Assembly (NCBI GenBank): GCA_002479145.1
Contig: DLLX01000080.1
Coordinates: 6,280-12,729 of the forward strand
Reading direction: 5' to 3'
Source: Prevotella sp. UBA7551
Lineage (GTDB): Bacteria; Bacteroidota; Bacteroidia; Bacteroidales; Bacteroidaceae
DNA: 6,450 nucleotides
The stretch's first letter is position 1. Every line of letters begins with the position of its first letter. The notes under the pieces were generated by a model. That model did not search any database, had not been told where the DNA came from, and saw nothing but the letters and a program-made list of their open reading frames with translations. The translations under genes were made by a program, and so were the position numbers. Below, one piece after another: positions 1-6,450 of the stretch.

Positions 1-15
1 CCCATCCTGGAGCGC

Positions 16-53
16 ACAAAGAGAGAGTTGGTTTTTACTGACTCTTTTTTTGT
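16..53 (+). terminator. Possible intrinsic terminator of an upstream gene
   Basis: The arm at 16-28 (ACAAAGAGAGAGT) pairs with 41-53 (ACTCTTTTTTTGT) over 13 positions, two of them G-U wobbles, around a 12-base loop. The 3' arm is a T-run and more T-rich sequence follows to about 59, as in a U-tract terminator read on the + strand. The gene it would serve lies left of the window. Two + frames enter from the left edge and stop nearby: one at TGA 39-41, one at TAG 64-66. I cannot tell which, if either, is coding. The stem is AT-rich and weak, so this is tentative. Confidence 0.35.
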
Positions 54-65
54 TTCTTTCGCATA

Positions 66-81
66 GGTGGAATTTTCCACC
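66..81. repeat. 16-bp palindrome upstream of the 125-823 gene
   Basis: GGTGGAA (66-72) and TTCCACC (75-81) are perfect inverted copies separated by TT. The element ends 43 bases before the preferred ATG at 125. Its symmetry and position suit an operator for a dimeric regulator. As RNA it could form a five-pair GGTGG/CCACC hairpin in the 5' leader. No TAnnTTTG box is visible between 1 and 124, so its position relative to a promoter is unknown. Confidence 0.4.
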
Positions 82-124
82 CTCACATCAACCATCCGGC
101 CACAAGCCCAAAACAATATTCAAG

Positions 125-823
125 ATGAACACCGACAGACACAGGGTGCTCGCCGCATGGGTACGCTCCTTCTTCGACGCCTTCTCCACGGGCATTATCG
201 ACAACGAGAAGTGCCCCAAAGCAGAGAGACGGCAGCCCAAGAACGTCAGGAAGGCCATGCTCACCCACTACGAACAGGTAGCTCCCGCCTTCCTTGACAC
301 GCTGTTTTACCCACTTGCCGCAATGAACTTTTCGTATGAGGAGACGGAGAAACTAACGCGCGATGCGCTGCGCGACGGCGGCGACATGATGTCGCTGGTG
401 CACAAGGCGTGTGGCTCGGAAAGGCTTTACACATTGCTTGTGTCGGAATACAAGCGCAATTTCACCTCACTCCTTGAGGGCGCATGCCCGCCAGTGGCCG
501 ACCACCTCGCTACCCTCAAGCAGGACATGGGTGACGACGGAATGGATACCGACCGCGCCATAGAGCTGACCGTGCGGGTGGTGATGCGCGGTTATGCGCA
601 GGGATTGAGGCTGTCGGGTGAGCCAACGCCCAACTTTCGGCAAGCCTCCTTGTTCCGTCTGCTGCTCGACGCGATGAATGTGCTGCTGCTCGACGGGGTG
701 GCCGACTTCTCCGCTTGTGGCGAAAACCTTACGGCTATGTTCCTCAAGGTGTGTGGGTCGGAGCACCACTTCAACGTGATGACTGCCGAGATGGACCGCA
801 CGCACCACGAGATAATGGGCTGA
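125..823 (+). CDS. Hypothetical protein, 232 residues, possible internal duplication
   Basis: I do not recognise this protein. It is probably cytoplasmic: no signal peptide or membrane segment is visible. The composition suggests a mostly helical fold, with five cysteines (residues 30, 96, 121, 198, 210). Two stretches resemble each other: an AMN at 66-68 and at 183-185, each followed 27-30 residues later by K-[AV]-CGSE (CGSE at 96-99 and 210-213). This hints at an old tandem duplication of about 114 residues. The ATG at 125 is chosen because the sequence before it reads like non-coding DNA, with a hairpin and a palindrome. However, the frame stays open to the left edge and a TTG at 50 is also in frame, so a longer protein cannot be excluded. 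The gene is convergent with the secreted protein to its right, separated by a hairpin. Confidence 0.75.
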   Translation: MNTDRHRVLAAWVRSFFDAFSTGIIDNEKCPKAERRQPKNVRKAMLTHYEQVAPAFLDTLFYPLAAMNFSYEETEKLTRDALRDGGDMMSLVHKACGSERLYTLLVSEYKRNFTSLLEGACPPVADHLATLKQDMGDDGMDTDRAIELTVRVVMRGYAQGLRLSGEPTPNFRQASLFRLLLDAMNVLLLDGVADFSACGENLTAMFLKVCGSEHHFNVMTAEMDRTHHEIMG

Positions 824-869
824 CACTATCCACGTTGTGAGACCTGTGGGCTGAAAGTCAAGAACGACA

Positions 870-912
870 ATGCCGCCAGCGAAAGGGCTGTTTTCCTCTT
901 CGCTGGCGGCAT
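870..912. terminator. Shared hairpin terminator between convergent genes
   Basis: ATGCCGCCAGCGAA (870-883) and TTCGCTGGCGGCAT (899-912) form a perfect 14-bp GC-rich stem around a 15-base loop. It sits in the 116-bp gap between a + gene ending at 823 and a - gene ending at 940, which is where a bidirectional terminator belongs. Neither flank has a strong T-tract. The - strand continuation (TTGTCGTTCTTG) is the more T-rich side. Confidence 0.75.
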
Positions 913-939
913 CTTATAGGACAATCACTGCAAGATCAG

Positions 940-3264
940 TCACTTCACGACCCGCTTCTGGCCATTCTGGATATAGACCCCGGCCTTCAGCTGGTTAAGG
1001 TTGTCTGCCACGCGCTGCCCACTGAGGTTATACACCGGCGCATTGGTCTCCGACTTGGCATCCTCCACGCCACGAATACCCGTACCGTTGGTAGTGTACA
1101 CCCTCACGTTGTCGATAGCAATATGGTAGGCTTTCTTGGCTTCATAGAACCAAGCGAGGTAGATGGGCTCGCCTGTCGTGAAGCAAGTGGTGATGTCAAA
1201 CGAGAGATGCTGTGGCCGACAGGTCTCGCCCTCAGCAAGGTCTTCCTTGTGATAGCCATCGAAGCTGGCGCACACATCGGCCCAGTCCTCCTTATTGTAG
1301 GAAAATCTCAGCCCGGCCTCCGACTTCTGCCCCGTGCTCTTGTCCACTAAACAATAGTCAATGTCAAAATCGACAAACACCTTCTCGCCCACTCCCGGCT
1401 TGACATAGATGGCGGGAGTCTCCAAAGCGGAGAACATATTGACCAGCGGAGAGATAGAGGAGGAGATGGAAGCGAAGTTGCCTTCGAAACCACCACCAGC
1501 GACCGGAAGCTCATACCAGTTGTCGAAGCGCCACACATAGTCGGTTTTCATCGACGTGTTGATGCGCTCCACCGTCCAGTCGGCGGGCAAAAGCCCACCA
1601 TTGAAGTCCTCAGCAAAGGGCAAGCCATACACCTGCTCCTCGCCATAGCTCACCGCCACGGCAGCAGGAAGCGACACAAAGCCGTCGGTATAAGCTACCT
1701 TGACGTTGTATTCATAGTCGCCTTCAGGGATGCTCGTGTCCGTATATTCGGTGGCGCTTGTCTCCCCTATCTGCTTTCCGCCACGGAAAATGAGATATTT
1801 GTCCACCGCATACTCCGAGGCCTTGGGCGCATTCCAGACAAGATGGGCCGTGGCATTATCCTCATCGACATCTACTTTAAGGCCGGACACGGTGTTGCGG
1901 GTACCAATGGCCACAAGCTCTCCAACCAGTTCCGACTCCCCGTCGGGATTCTCATACACCGCCTTGACAGCATAATATTGCACGCCACGGTTCACGCCCG
2001 TCTGCTCGGTAGAGGTATCTTCAGGGTTCACCCATCCGGCAAACAACGCCCCGTTGGCATAACACTCATAGTGGGATGGCTTCCGGTCGCCCTCGGGAGC
2101 ACTCCAGACCATCTTCACCTTGTACTTGCCTGTCTCCTCATCATAAGAAGGAGTGACCGTAACATTGCGGGGCGCATTGGTAGAGGGAGCAACATAGTTG
2201 AACTTTGTCTCCACGGTCTCCGAAACGGCATCGCCATTCACCGCCTGCACGCCATACACATACTCGCCCGTCTTTTTGTCCGTCTTGTCGGTGTAGGTGG
2301 TCGTCTTGACGTTCTGGGCAAGTATCTCACCATTCAACAGCACATTAAAGGAAGCAGCACCCGTCGTCACCTTGTACGCCGACCGCGTGGGATGGGCGAT
2401 CTTCTTGCCCGTCATGGCAAACGGACGGAAGGAGGGAAGACCATTGACAGGATTGGCCTTGTACGGTCGAGCCACTGAGGCTGCCGCGGCATCGACGGCT
2501 TCCGTGTAGAGACTTACGTCGTCGATAGCCCATGTGAAGTAGAGTCCCAACGTCTCATCGTCCAAGTCACTGAGTGCCTGAAAAGCCACAATAGGGTCGC
2601 CCTCGGACGCATCGCCCAAGTAGAGCGACACAAGCTGCCAGCCGTCGGAGCCATTGCTGTCGTAACGTGCGTCCCAAATGGCTTTCCAAGTCTTGCCTCC
2701 GTCGTGGCTCACCTTGACATAGTAATGGTCGGGAAATTCCTCATACTGGCCATATTCAAGAATCGTCGGGTCGATGTAAGTGTAGAAGTTGAGGTACTGT
2801 GCGCCTTTGGTGGCGGGCATGATGAGCCACTCGTTCTGGTCAGCTGCAGTGCCATCCCCATGGTCTCCCACCTGGTCAAAAGAGACAACGGCACTTCCCT
2901 TTCCCGTATGCCGCCACAGGTCAAGGTCCTCCTCGCTGGAATTTTCCTCCATTTCAGCCGTCGGGAAGCGGAACCAGGTATAAGTTGGGTCGTAGGTGTT
3001 GGTCGTCTCTACGCTCCAATTGGCTGGCAGCTCTTTGCCCTCGAAGCCCTCCGTCAGGAGGGTGTCGGCCTTCTCTTTGGGCAAACGGTCCCAGGAGAGC
3101 GTGACATAGCCGTCCTGCTGCACGGCACGGAGATTGGCTGGCTTTACCGGAACATCTTGCGCACAGGCAGAAGAAGAGAACAACGTCGCCACGGCAAGCG
3201 AGGCAACAGACCCAAGCCACCGCTGAGCGACCTTGCGGATAGTAAATAGTTCGTCCATAATCAT
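940..3264 (-). CDS. Secreted FN3/choice-of-anchor J adhesin-like protein with T9SS sorting tail
   Basis: This 774-residue protein is predicted to be exported by Sec and then carried across the outer membrane by the type IX secretion system. Residues 1-35 form a signal peptide with an ACA|Q cleavage site; a second ATG two codons later (3258) is equally possible. In order: fibronectin III (FN3) strands at about 41-60; a choice-of-anchor J / cleaved-adhesin type jelly roll at about 70-255 (FEG..LPANW, NEWLIMPA, SHDGGKTW, AIDDVSLY); the rest of an FN3 fold at about 303-357; FN3 domains at about 361-455 and 456-540; a second anchor-J domain at about 545-725 (FNGG.LPADW, AIDNVRVY); and a type A T9SS tail at 743-774 (VYNLSGQRV, then GVYIQNGQK and a basic end). 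Related domains occur in Porphyromonas gingipain/hemagglutinin adhesins. No protease or glycosidase domain is visible, so binding to host, matrix or glycan is inferred and the ligand is unknown. An exact -7 box lies just upstream. Confidence 0.9.
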   Translation of the reverse strand: MIMDELFTIRKVAQRWLGSVASLAVATLFSSSACAQDVPVKPANLRAVQQDGYVTLSWDRLPKEKADTLLTEGFEGKELPANWSVETTNTYDPTYTWFRFPTAEMEENSSEEDLDLWRHTGKGSAVVSFDQVGDHGDGTAADQNEWLIMPATKGAQYLNFYTYIDPTILEYGQYEEFPDHYYVKVSHDGGKTWKAIWDARYDSNGSDGWQLVSLYLGDASEGDPIVAFQALSDLDDETLGLYFTWAIDDVSLYTEAVDAAAASVARPYKANPVNGLPSFRPFAMTGKKIAHPTRSAYKVTTGAASFNVLLNGEILAQNVKTTTYTDKTDKKTGEYVYGVQAVNGDAVSETVETKFNYVAPSTNAPRNVTVTPSYDEETGKYKVKMVWSAPEGDRKPSHYECYANGALFAGWVNPEDTSTEQTGVNRGVQYYAVKAVYENPDGESELVGELVAIGTRNTVSGLKVDVDEDNATAHLVWNAPKASEYAVDKYLIFRGGKQIGETSATEYTDTSIPEGDYEYNVKVAYTDGFVSLPAAVAVSYGEEQVYGLPFAEDFNGGLLPADWTVERINTSMKTDYVWRFDNWYELPVAGGGFEGNFASISSSISPLVNMFSALETPAIYVKPGVGEKVFVDFDIDYCLVDKSTGQKSEAGLRFSYNKEDWADVCASFDGYHKEDLAEGETCRPQHLSFDITTCFTTGEPIYLAWFYEAKKAYHIAIDNVRVYTTNGTGIRGVEDAKSETNAPVYNLSGQRVADNLNQLKAGVYIQNGQKRVVK

Positions 3265-3290
3265 TGCTTTTTACTTGTTGGTTATGGCCG

Positions 3291-3298
3291 CAAAGGTA
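3291..3298 (-). promoter_or_regulatory. Bacteroidetes -7 promoter box for the secreted protein gene
   Basis: The - strand reads TACCTTTG, an exact match to TAnnTTTG. It ends 26 bases before the ATG at 3264, so transcription would start near 3284 with a leader of about 20 bases. No well-spaced -33 TTTG is seen; the nearest TTG-type match lies only about 15 bases upstream of the box, closer than usual. The box shows the secreted protein can be transcribed apart from the regulator gene. Confidence 0.65.
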
Positions 3299-3344
3299 AC
3301 GACAAAAGCCAACCAAGACAGCCTTTGCATCGATGAAATCGTCA

Positions 3345-3360
3345 CTTTTTCACGAAAAAG
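3345..3360. repeat. Short inverted repeat between regulator and secreted protein genes
   Basis: CTTTTT (3345-3350) and AAAAAG (3355-3360) flank CACG. The repeat lies about 47 bp upstream of the -7 box at 3291-3298, within the 120-bp gap after the regulator's stop codon. It could be part of an operator. The arms are only A/T plus one G/C pair, so chance is a real alternative, and no T-tract supports a terminator. Confidence 0.2.
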
Positions 3361-3384
3361 CAACAAAAAGGAAGTGTGCTCGTA

Positions 3385-4905
3385 TTATTTTCCTATGGAT
3401 ATTCTCTGTCTTGATATTTTCTGATAGATGGAGGGTTTCATCCCAGCCAAACGGGTAAAGATAGATATGAAGTTGGCTTGCGACTTATATCCCACGCTTT
3501 CGGATATTGCCTTGATGGTATAATTGCCGTAATGCTCGTAGTCGGCAAGACGGTGCATGGCCTCCTTGATGCGGTATTCGTTGAGGAAAGTCCGAAAGTT
3601 CTTGCCGTAACCCTCGTTGATCGCCTCCGAAACATAGCGTGGATTGCTGTCCACAAGTTGCGCAAGACGGTAGATGGAGAAATCGGTTTGGCAGAATTCT
3701 TCCACCGACTCCATCACACGTTCTATCTCCACGAGCAGCTGATTGCGCTGCTCGTTGGAGAGAATGAGCGAGCGGGACGCTTCCTTACCGACTGATTGGT
3801 CCTCCGAGGCTGCCTCAAGAGGCAGCTCACCAGTCTGCATGGACGTGTAAAGAAACAGCTGACTGCGGTCGTAAAGGCGGTTGTAGGCATGGCGAAGTTG
3901 GCGCTTCTGCACCGACACCACTATGAAGAGCACGAGAATAACGACCAATCCAATACCCAGCATAATGAGCCAGCGCGCCTGTGTGCGTATCTGCCGACTG
4001 TCGAAGAGCTGCTGCTGGGTGAGCAGACTGATGGTGCTGGCATTCTTGTTGGCATCGTAGAGGTACTGGGTGTTCTTCATGGTGTTGAGTTCATCACCAT
4101 AATGCAGCCTTTCCATCAGCTCTGCATATTCCATCCGGCACGCCGTGGCACGAGAGGCATCGCCCAAGGCATCGTAAGCCTGTGCGAGGAGGTGCATCGT
4201 CTCGGCCAAGAACTCATCGTGATGGGTGCGCCTTGCCCACTCCTCATTTTTCCTTAGGAGCACAATGGCGGAGTCGGGGCGGTGGGCATCCATATAGAGC
4301 TGCGCAAGGCATGAATTGGTATTGTCCACGTAGGAAGAATCCATCCCCGAACGGATAGCGTATTGCCTCGCCTGGAGGTAGTAGCCGACTGCCAACCGAT
4401 GGTCACCCTTGGTCTTCGCCACAAGGCCACGCCCCATGAGGATGTTATACCGATAGCCGCTATTGTGCTCCACGTTGGTCTCCATCCGTTGTAGATACAC
4501 TATGCCGCTGTCGGCCTGCCCAATGAAGCATGAGGCACCTACCAAGTTGTTGAGCACGGCGTTTTGCAAAGTTTTTGCCTTTGTCTTCCTACTGTTGGCC
4601 AACGCCTTGCGGTAGAAATAGAGCCCCATCTGATAGTCACCCTGTGTGCTGTAAAGGTTGCCAATGCCATTGTAGATGCGGGCAATCAGTTCGGCATCTC
4701 CCCTGTTCTCAGCAATATGAAGGGCTGAGAGGAAACTTTTCATCGACTGGGTATAGAGCCGTTGGACATAAAACTTGTCGGCTTCTGCCAATTTACGGGC
4801 GGCAACCTCCATGTGTTGGGATGCGCCACGGGGAGCTTTGGCATACCCTAAAGTGCCGTACAACGCAATGACCATATATATAATGTAGCGGAAGCTTTTC
4901 GTCAT
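3385..4905 (-). CDS. TPR-transmembrane-AraC-type transcriptional regulator
   Basis: This 506-residue protein is a predicted inner-membrane one-component regulator. Residues 1 to about 24 are a signal peptide or N-terminal anchor. Residues about 32-267 hold roughly six TPR-like helical pairs, the clearest at 71-106 (YNGIGNLYSTQGDY, then YRKAL). A strongly hydrophobic membrane segment spans about 312-332, followed by a basic stretch. An AraC-type DNA-binding domain lies at about 387-498, with two helix-turn-helix units: LAQLVDSNPRYVSEAI and IKAISESVGYKSQANFISIF, the latter followed by GMKPS.Y. This topology puts the TPRs in the periplasm and the DNA-binding domain in the cytoplasm. No histidine kinase or receiver domain is present, so it is not a hybrid two-component protein. 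The start at 4905 is preferred over an in-frame ATG at 5004 because it begins the signal peptide and a -7 box lies between the two. Target and signal are unknown; the downstream secreted protein is the obvious candidate target. Confidence 0.88.
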   Translation of the reverse strand: MTKSFRYIIYMVIALYGTLGYAKAPRGASQHMEVAARKLAEADKFYVQRLYTQSMKSFLSALHIAENRGDAELIARIYNGIGNLYSTQGDYQMGLYFYRKALANSRKTKAKTLQNAVLNNLVGASCFIGQADSGIVYLQRMETNVEHNSGYRYNILMGRGLVAKTKGDHRLAVGYYLQARQYAIRSGMDSSYVDNTNSCLAQLYMDAHRPDSAIVLLRKNEEWARRTHHDEFLAETMHLLAQAYDALGDASRATACRMEYAELMERLHYGDELNTMKNTQYLYDANKNASTISLLTQQQLFDSRQIRTQARWLIMLGIGLVVILVLFIVVSVQKRQLRHAYNRLYDRSQLFLYTSMQTGELPLEAASEDQSVGKEASRSLILSNEQRNQLLVEIERVMESVEEFCQTDFSIYRLAQLVDSNPRYVSEAINEGYGKNFRTFLNEYRIKEAMHRLADYEHYGNYTIKAISESVGYKSQANFISIFTRLAGMKPSIYQKISRQRISIGK

Positions 4906-4907
4906 GA

Positions 4908-4912
4908 CCCTT
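4908..4912 (-). promoter_or_regulatory. Shine-Dalgarno-like AAGGG before the regulator start
   Basis: The - strand reads AAGGG, two bases upstream of the ATG at 4905. The spacing is short and many Bacteroidales genes lack such a site, so it supports this start only mildly. Confidence 0.3.
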
Positions 4913-4924
4913 ATTTTATGGCTG

Positions 4925-4932
4925 CAAATATA
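4925..4932 (-). promoter_or_regulatory. Bacteroidetes -7 promoter box for the regulator gene
   Basis: The - strand reads TATATTTG, an exact TAnnTTTG match. It ends 19 bases before the ATG at 4905, implying a very short leader of roughly 13 bases. No convincing -33 TTTG is visible at the usual spacing. The box lies downstream of the alternative ATG at 5004, so a transcript from here could only use the start at 4905. Confidence 0.6.
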
Positions 4933-5019
4933 AGCATTTTTCGGGGTTTTTCGACGAATTGAAAGACAAAAGTCGGCTTGGGTGCATATTGTTGCAACGG
5001 CCATAAATGGCTGAGCCGC

Positions 5020-6450
5020 CTAATGCTGCCTCACTCCCATGCGTGCCTCAACGACATTGACCACGTAGTCGCCCAAGTGCTCGCACTCGTTGACAAGGTC
5101 CATGTACATCGTACCGCTGGCATAGGAATACTTGTGGTCATTGACATCGTTGATGTTCTGGTTCTTCAACTGGGTGCGGTAGTTGTTGATTTCGTTCTCG
5201 ATGTTGAACGATCGGTTCACGTCCACGTTGCCACGGTGCTCGACAAGCGTCTGCGTCATTTGGTCCAGCGCGTCGTCCGTCAGCTCAAACATCTGATGGA
5301 GGTGGTTGTACTGGTCTTCGGAGAACTCGTCCTTACCCGACCGCTTGCGGCTGATGATGCGCGCCATGTTGTAGCATGCATCGCCGATGGATTCCAATTC
5401 CGATATCTCACGAAGCATGGCCCTCACCTTTTCCTTTGTGTCATCGCTCAGATGTGCGTCGCTCACCTGGTCGAGATACTTCGCTATCTCTATCTCCATG
5501 CTGTCGGAGATGCCCTCGTATTTTTCGATCCGTGAATAGAGCTTCACGAAAGCGTCGTCGTCCTTCTCCCCGAGCAGCTCGCGCACCATGCCAAACATCC
5601 TGTGGATGCGATCAGCAAAGGAGTGGATTTCCTTGGAGGCTTCGAGCACGGAGAACTCAGGTGTCTTCATGATTCCAGCCTGGATGAAGCGCAACCGGAA
5701 ATCCTCCTCGTCGCGATTGGGCTTCGGCTTGATCATCATGCAGACAAGACGCTCTATCTGTGGAATAAACCAAATGAGCAGTAAGGTGTTGGTCACATTG
5801 AAGCAAGTGTGGAAAGCGGCCAACACGATGGGCAACATGGCCGCCTTTTCTGCCTGGGTTGCCCCGGCTCCAGTGGGGTCATAGCCGACCAATGAGCACA
5901 CTTCGTTGACGAAAGGATAGAACAAACAGAGCACCCAAATGACGCCAAAGACGTTGAAAACCAAGTGGGCCAGGGCTGCTCTACGGGCTTGCGTGTTGGC
6001 CCCCAAGGCCGCAAGGTTGGCGGTGGCTGTCGTGCCGATGTTCTCGCCCAGCACGAGAGCAATGCCAAAGTAGATGGGAAGGACGCCCGTGGAGCACAGA
6101 AGGATGGTGATGGCCATCACGGCCGCACTGCTTTGTACGACGCAGGTGATGAGCGTTCCGATGAGCACAAAGACCACTATGTTGAGATGGCTGTGCGTGT
6201 CGAAAGAGGAAAAGAAGTGAATGGCGGCGGAATTGTGCTCCAGGTCAAGCTCCTTGCCGGCCGCAGAGAGCAGCACGAGGGCAAAGAACAGAAAGGCAAT
6301 ACCGAACAGAAAGTCGCCGATGAAGCGCCGACGCTTGGAGTAGATGAGCATGATGCCGACAAAAAAGGCTGGGAAGACGACCATGCTCAAGTCGACATTG
6401 AAGCCAAGCGACATGATCCACGCCGTGAGGGTGGTGCCGATGTTGGCTCC
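5020..6450 (-). CDS. Na/Pi cotransporter family protein with PhoU-like domain (5' end outside window)
   Basis: This is a predicted inner-membrane transporter of the Na+/phosphate cotransporter (NaPi-II type) family; substrate and direction are inferred from the family. Of the protein, 476 residues are visible. The frame runs off the right edge: the first visible residues, GANIGTTLTAW, are the conserved end of the family's first inverted repeat. The ATG at 6414 is therefore internal, and the missing part should carry the first membrane helices and first QSSS motif. The second repeat is at about 103-153: QSSA at 106-109 (the third serine of the usual QSSS is alanine), GENIGTT at 135-141, then a conserved RRAALAH. 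Hydrophobic segments lie at about 22-36, 47-63, 90-104, 108-124, 162-182 and 204-230. Residues about 265-470 are a helical PhoU-like domain with acidic signatures ESIGD and ECEHLGD. Its promoter is outside the window. The 114-bp gap before the regulator contains that gene's own -7 box. Confidence 0.9.
   Translation of the reverse strand, partial: GANIGTTLTAWIMSLGFNVDLSMVVFPAFFVGIMLIYSKRRRFIGDFLFGIAFLFFALVLLSAAGKELDLEHNSAAIHFFSSFDTHSHLNIVVFVLIGTLITCVVQSSAAVMAITILLCSTGVLPIYFGIALVLGENIGTTATANLAALGANTQARRAALAHLVFNVFGVIWVLCLFYPFVNEVCSLVGYDPTGAGATQAEKAAMLPIVLAAFHTCFNVTNTLLLIWFIPQIERLVCMMIKPKPNRDEEDFRLRFIQAGIMKTPEFSVLEASKEIHSFADRIHRMFGMVRELLGEKDDDAFVKLYSRIEKYEGISDSMEIEIAKYLDQVSDAHLSDDTKEKVRAMLREISELESIGDACYNMARIISRKRSGKDEFSEDQYNHLHQMFELTDDALDQMTQTLVEHRGNVDVNRSFNIENEINNYRTQLKNQNINDVNDHKYSYASGTMYMDLVNECEHLGDYVVNVVEARMGVRQH

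Noticed and set aside
1843..2478. A 211-codon + strand open frame opposite the secreted protein
   Set aside because: It lies wholly antisense to a well-supported multidomain CDS, has no recognisable domain, and is explained by the GC-rich codon pattern of the real gene.
3165..3169. Lipoprotein reading of the secreted protein's signal peptide (cysteine at residue 34)
   Set aside because: The residues before the cysteine are SSA without the usual leucine at -3, the ACA|Q site suits signal peptidase I, and a C-terminal T9SS tail argues against lipidation at the N-terminus.
2704..3249. A 181-codon + strand open frame opposite the start of the secreted protein
   Set aside because: It is antisense to the signal peptide and first anchor-J region and shows no family features.
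4906..5004. A 33-residue N-terminal extension of the regulator from the ATG at 5004
   Set aside because: The extension precedes the signal peptide, reads as non-coding, and contains the TATATTTG promoter box at 4925-4932.
5000..5011. GCCATAAATGGC as a terminator after the transporter gene
   Set aside because: The stem is only four to five pairs with a two- to four-base loop and no T-tract follows on the - strand.
4978..5535. A 185-codon + strand open frame opposite the PhoU-like domain
   Set aside because: Its valine- and histidine-rich translation is typical of the antisense of a helical, acidic protein, and the opposite strand carries clear Na/Pi cotransporter motifs.
6412..6414. ATG at 6414 as the start of the transporter
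   Set aside because: The 12 codons upstream to the window edge encode the conserved GANIGTT motif in the same frame, so this methionine is internal.

Overview
The window looks like chromosomal DNA of a Bacteroidales bacterium, most likely Prevotella or a close relative with moderately high GC. The evidence is a secreted protein ending in a type IX secretion (T9SS) sorting tail, a TPR-transmembrane-AraC regulator of a kind common in this order, and two exact TAnnTTTG promoter elements (the Bacteroidetes sigma-A -7 box) at the expected distance before two genes. No tRNA, rRNA, CRISPR array, insertion sequence or integrase is visible.

Layout. Positions 1-124 hold a U-rich hairpin that could terminate a gene lying left of the window, then a tight 16-bp palindrome. 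A + strand gene of unknown function follows (125-823). It converges on a - strand block, with a 14-bp perfect hairpin between them (870-912). Reading leftwards, as the block is transcribed, it holds: a Na/Pi-cotransporter-family protein with a PhoU-like C-terminal domain, cut at its 5' end by the window edge (5020-6450); a membrane-bound TPR/AraC-type regulator (3385-4905); and a large secreted adhesin-like protein with fibronectin III and choice-of-anchor J domains and a T9SS tail (940-3264).

How they may work together. The regulator and the adhesin-like gene each have their own -7 box, so they are probably separate transcription units. The regulator is predicted to place TPRs in the periplasm and a DNA-binding domain in the cytoplasm. 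It lies directly upstream of the secreted protein, so control of that gene is a reasonable but unproven hypothesis. The phosphate-type transporter seems functionally unrelated.

Most of the window is ordinary core-like Bacteroidales content and I see no clear new multi-gene system. The best points for a second look are the apparent nesting of a choice-of-anchor J domain inside a fibronectin III domain, the regulator/adhesin pairing, and the unknown 232-residue protein with a possible internal duplication.
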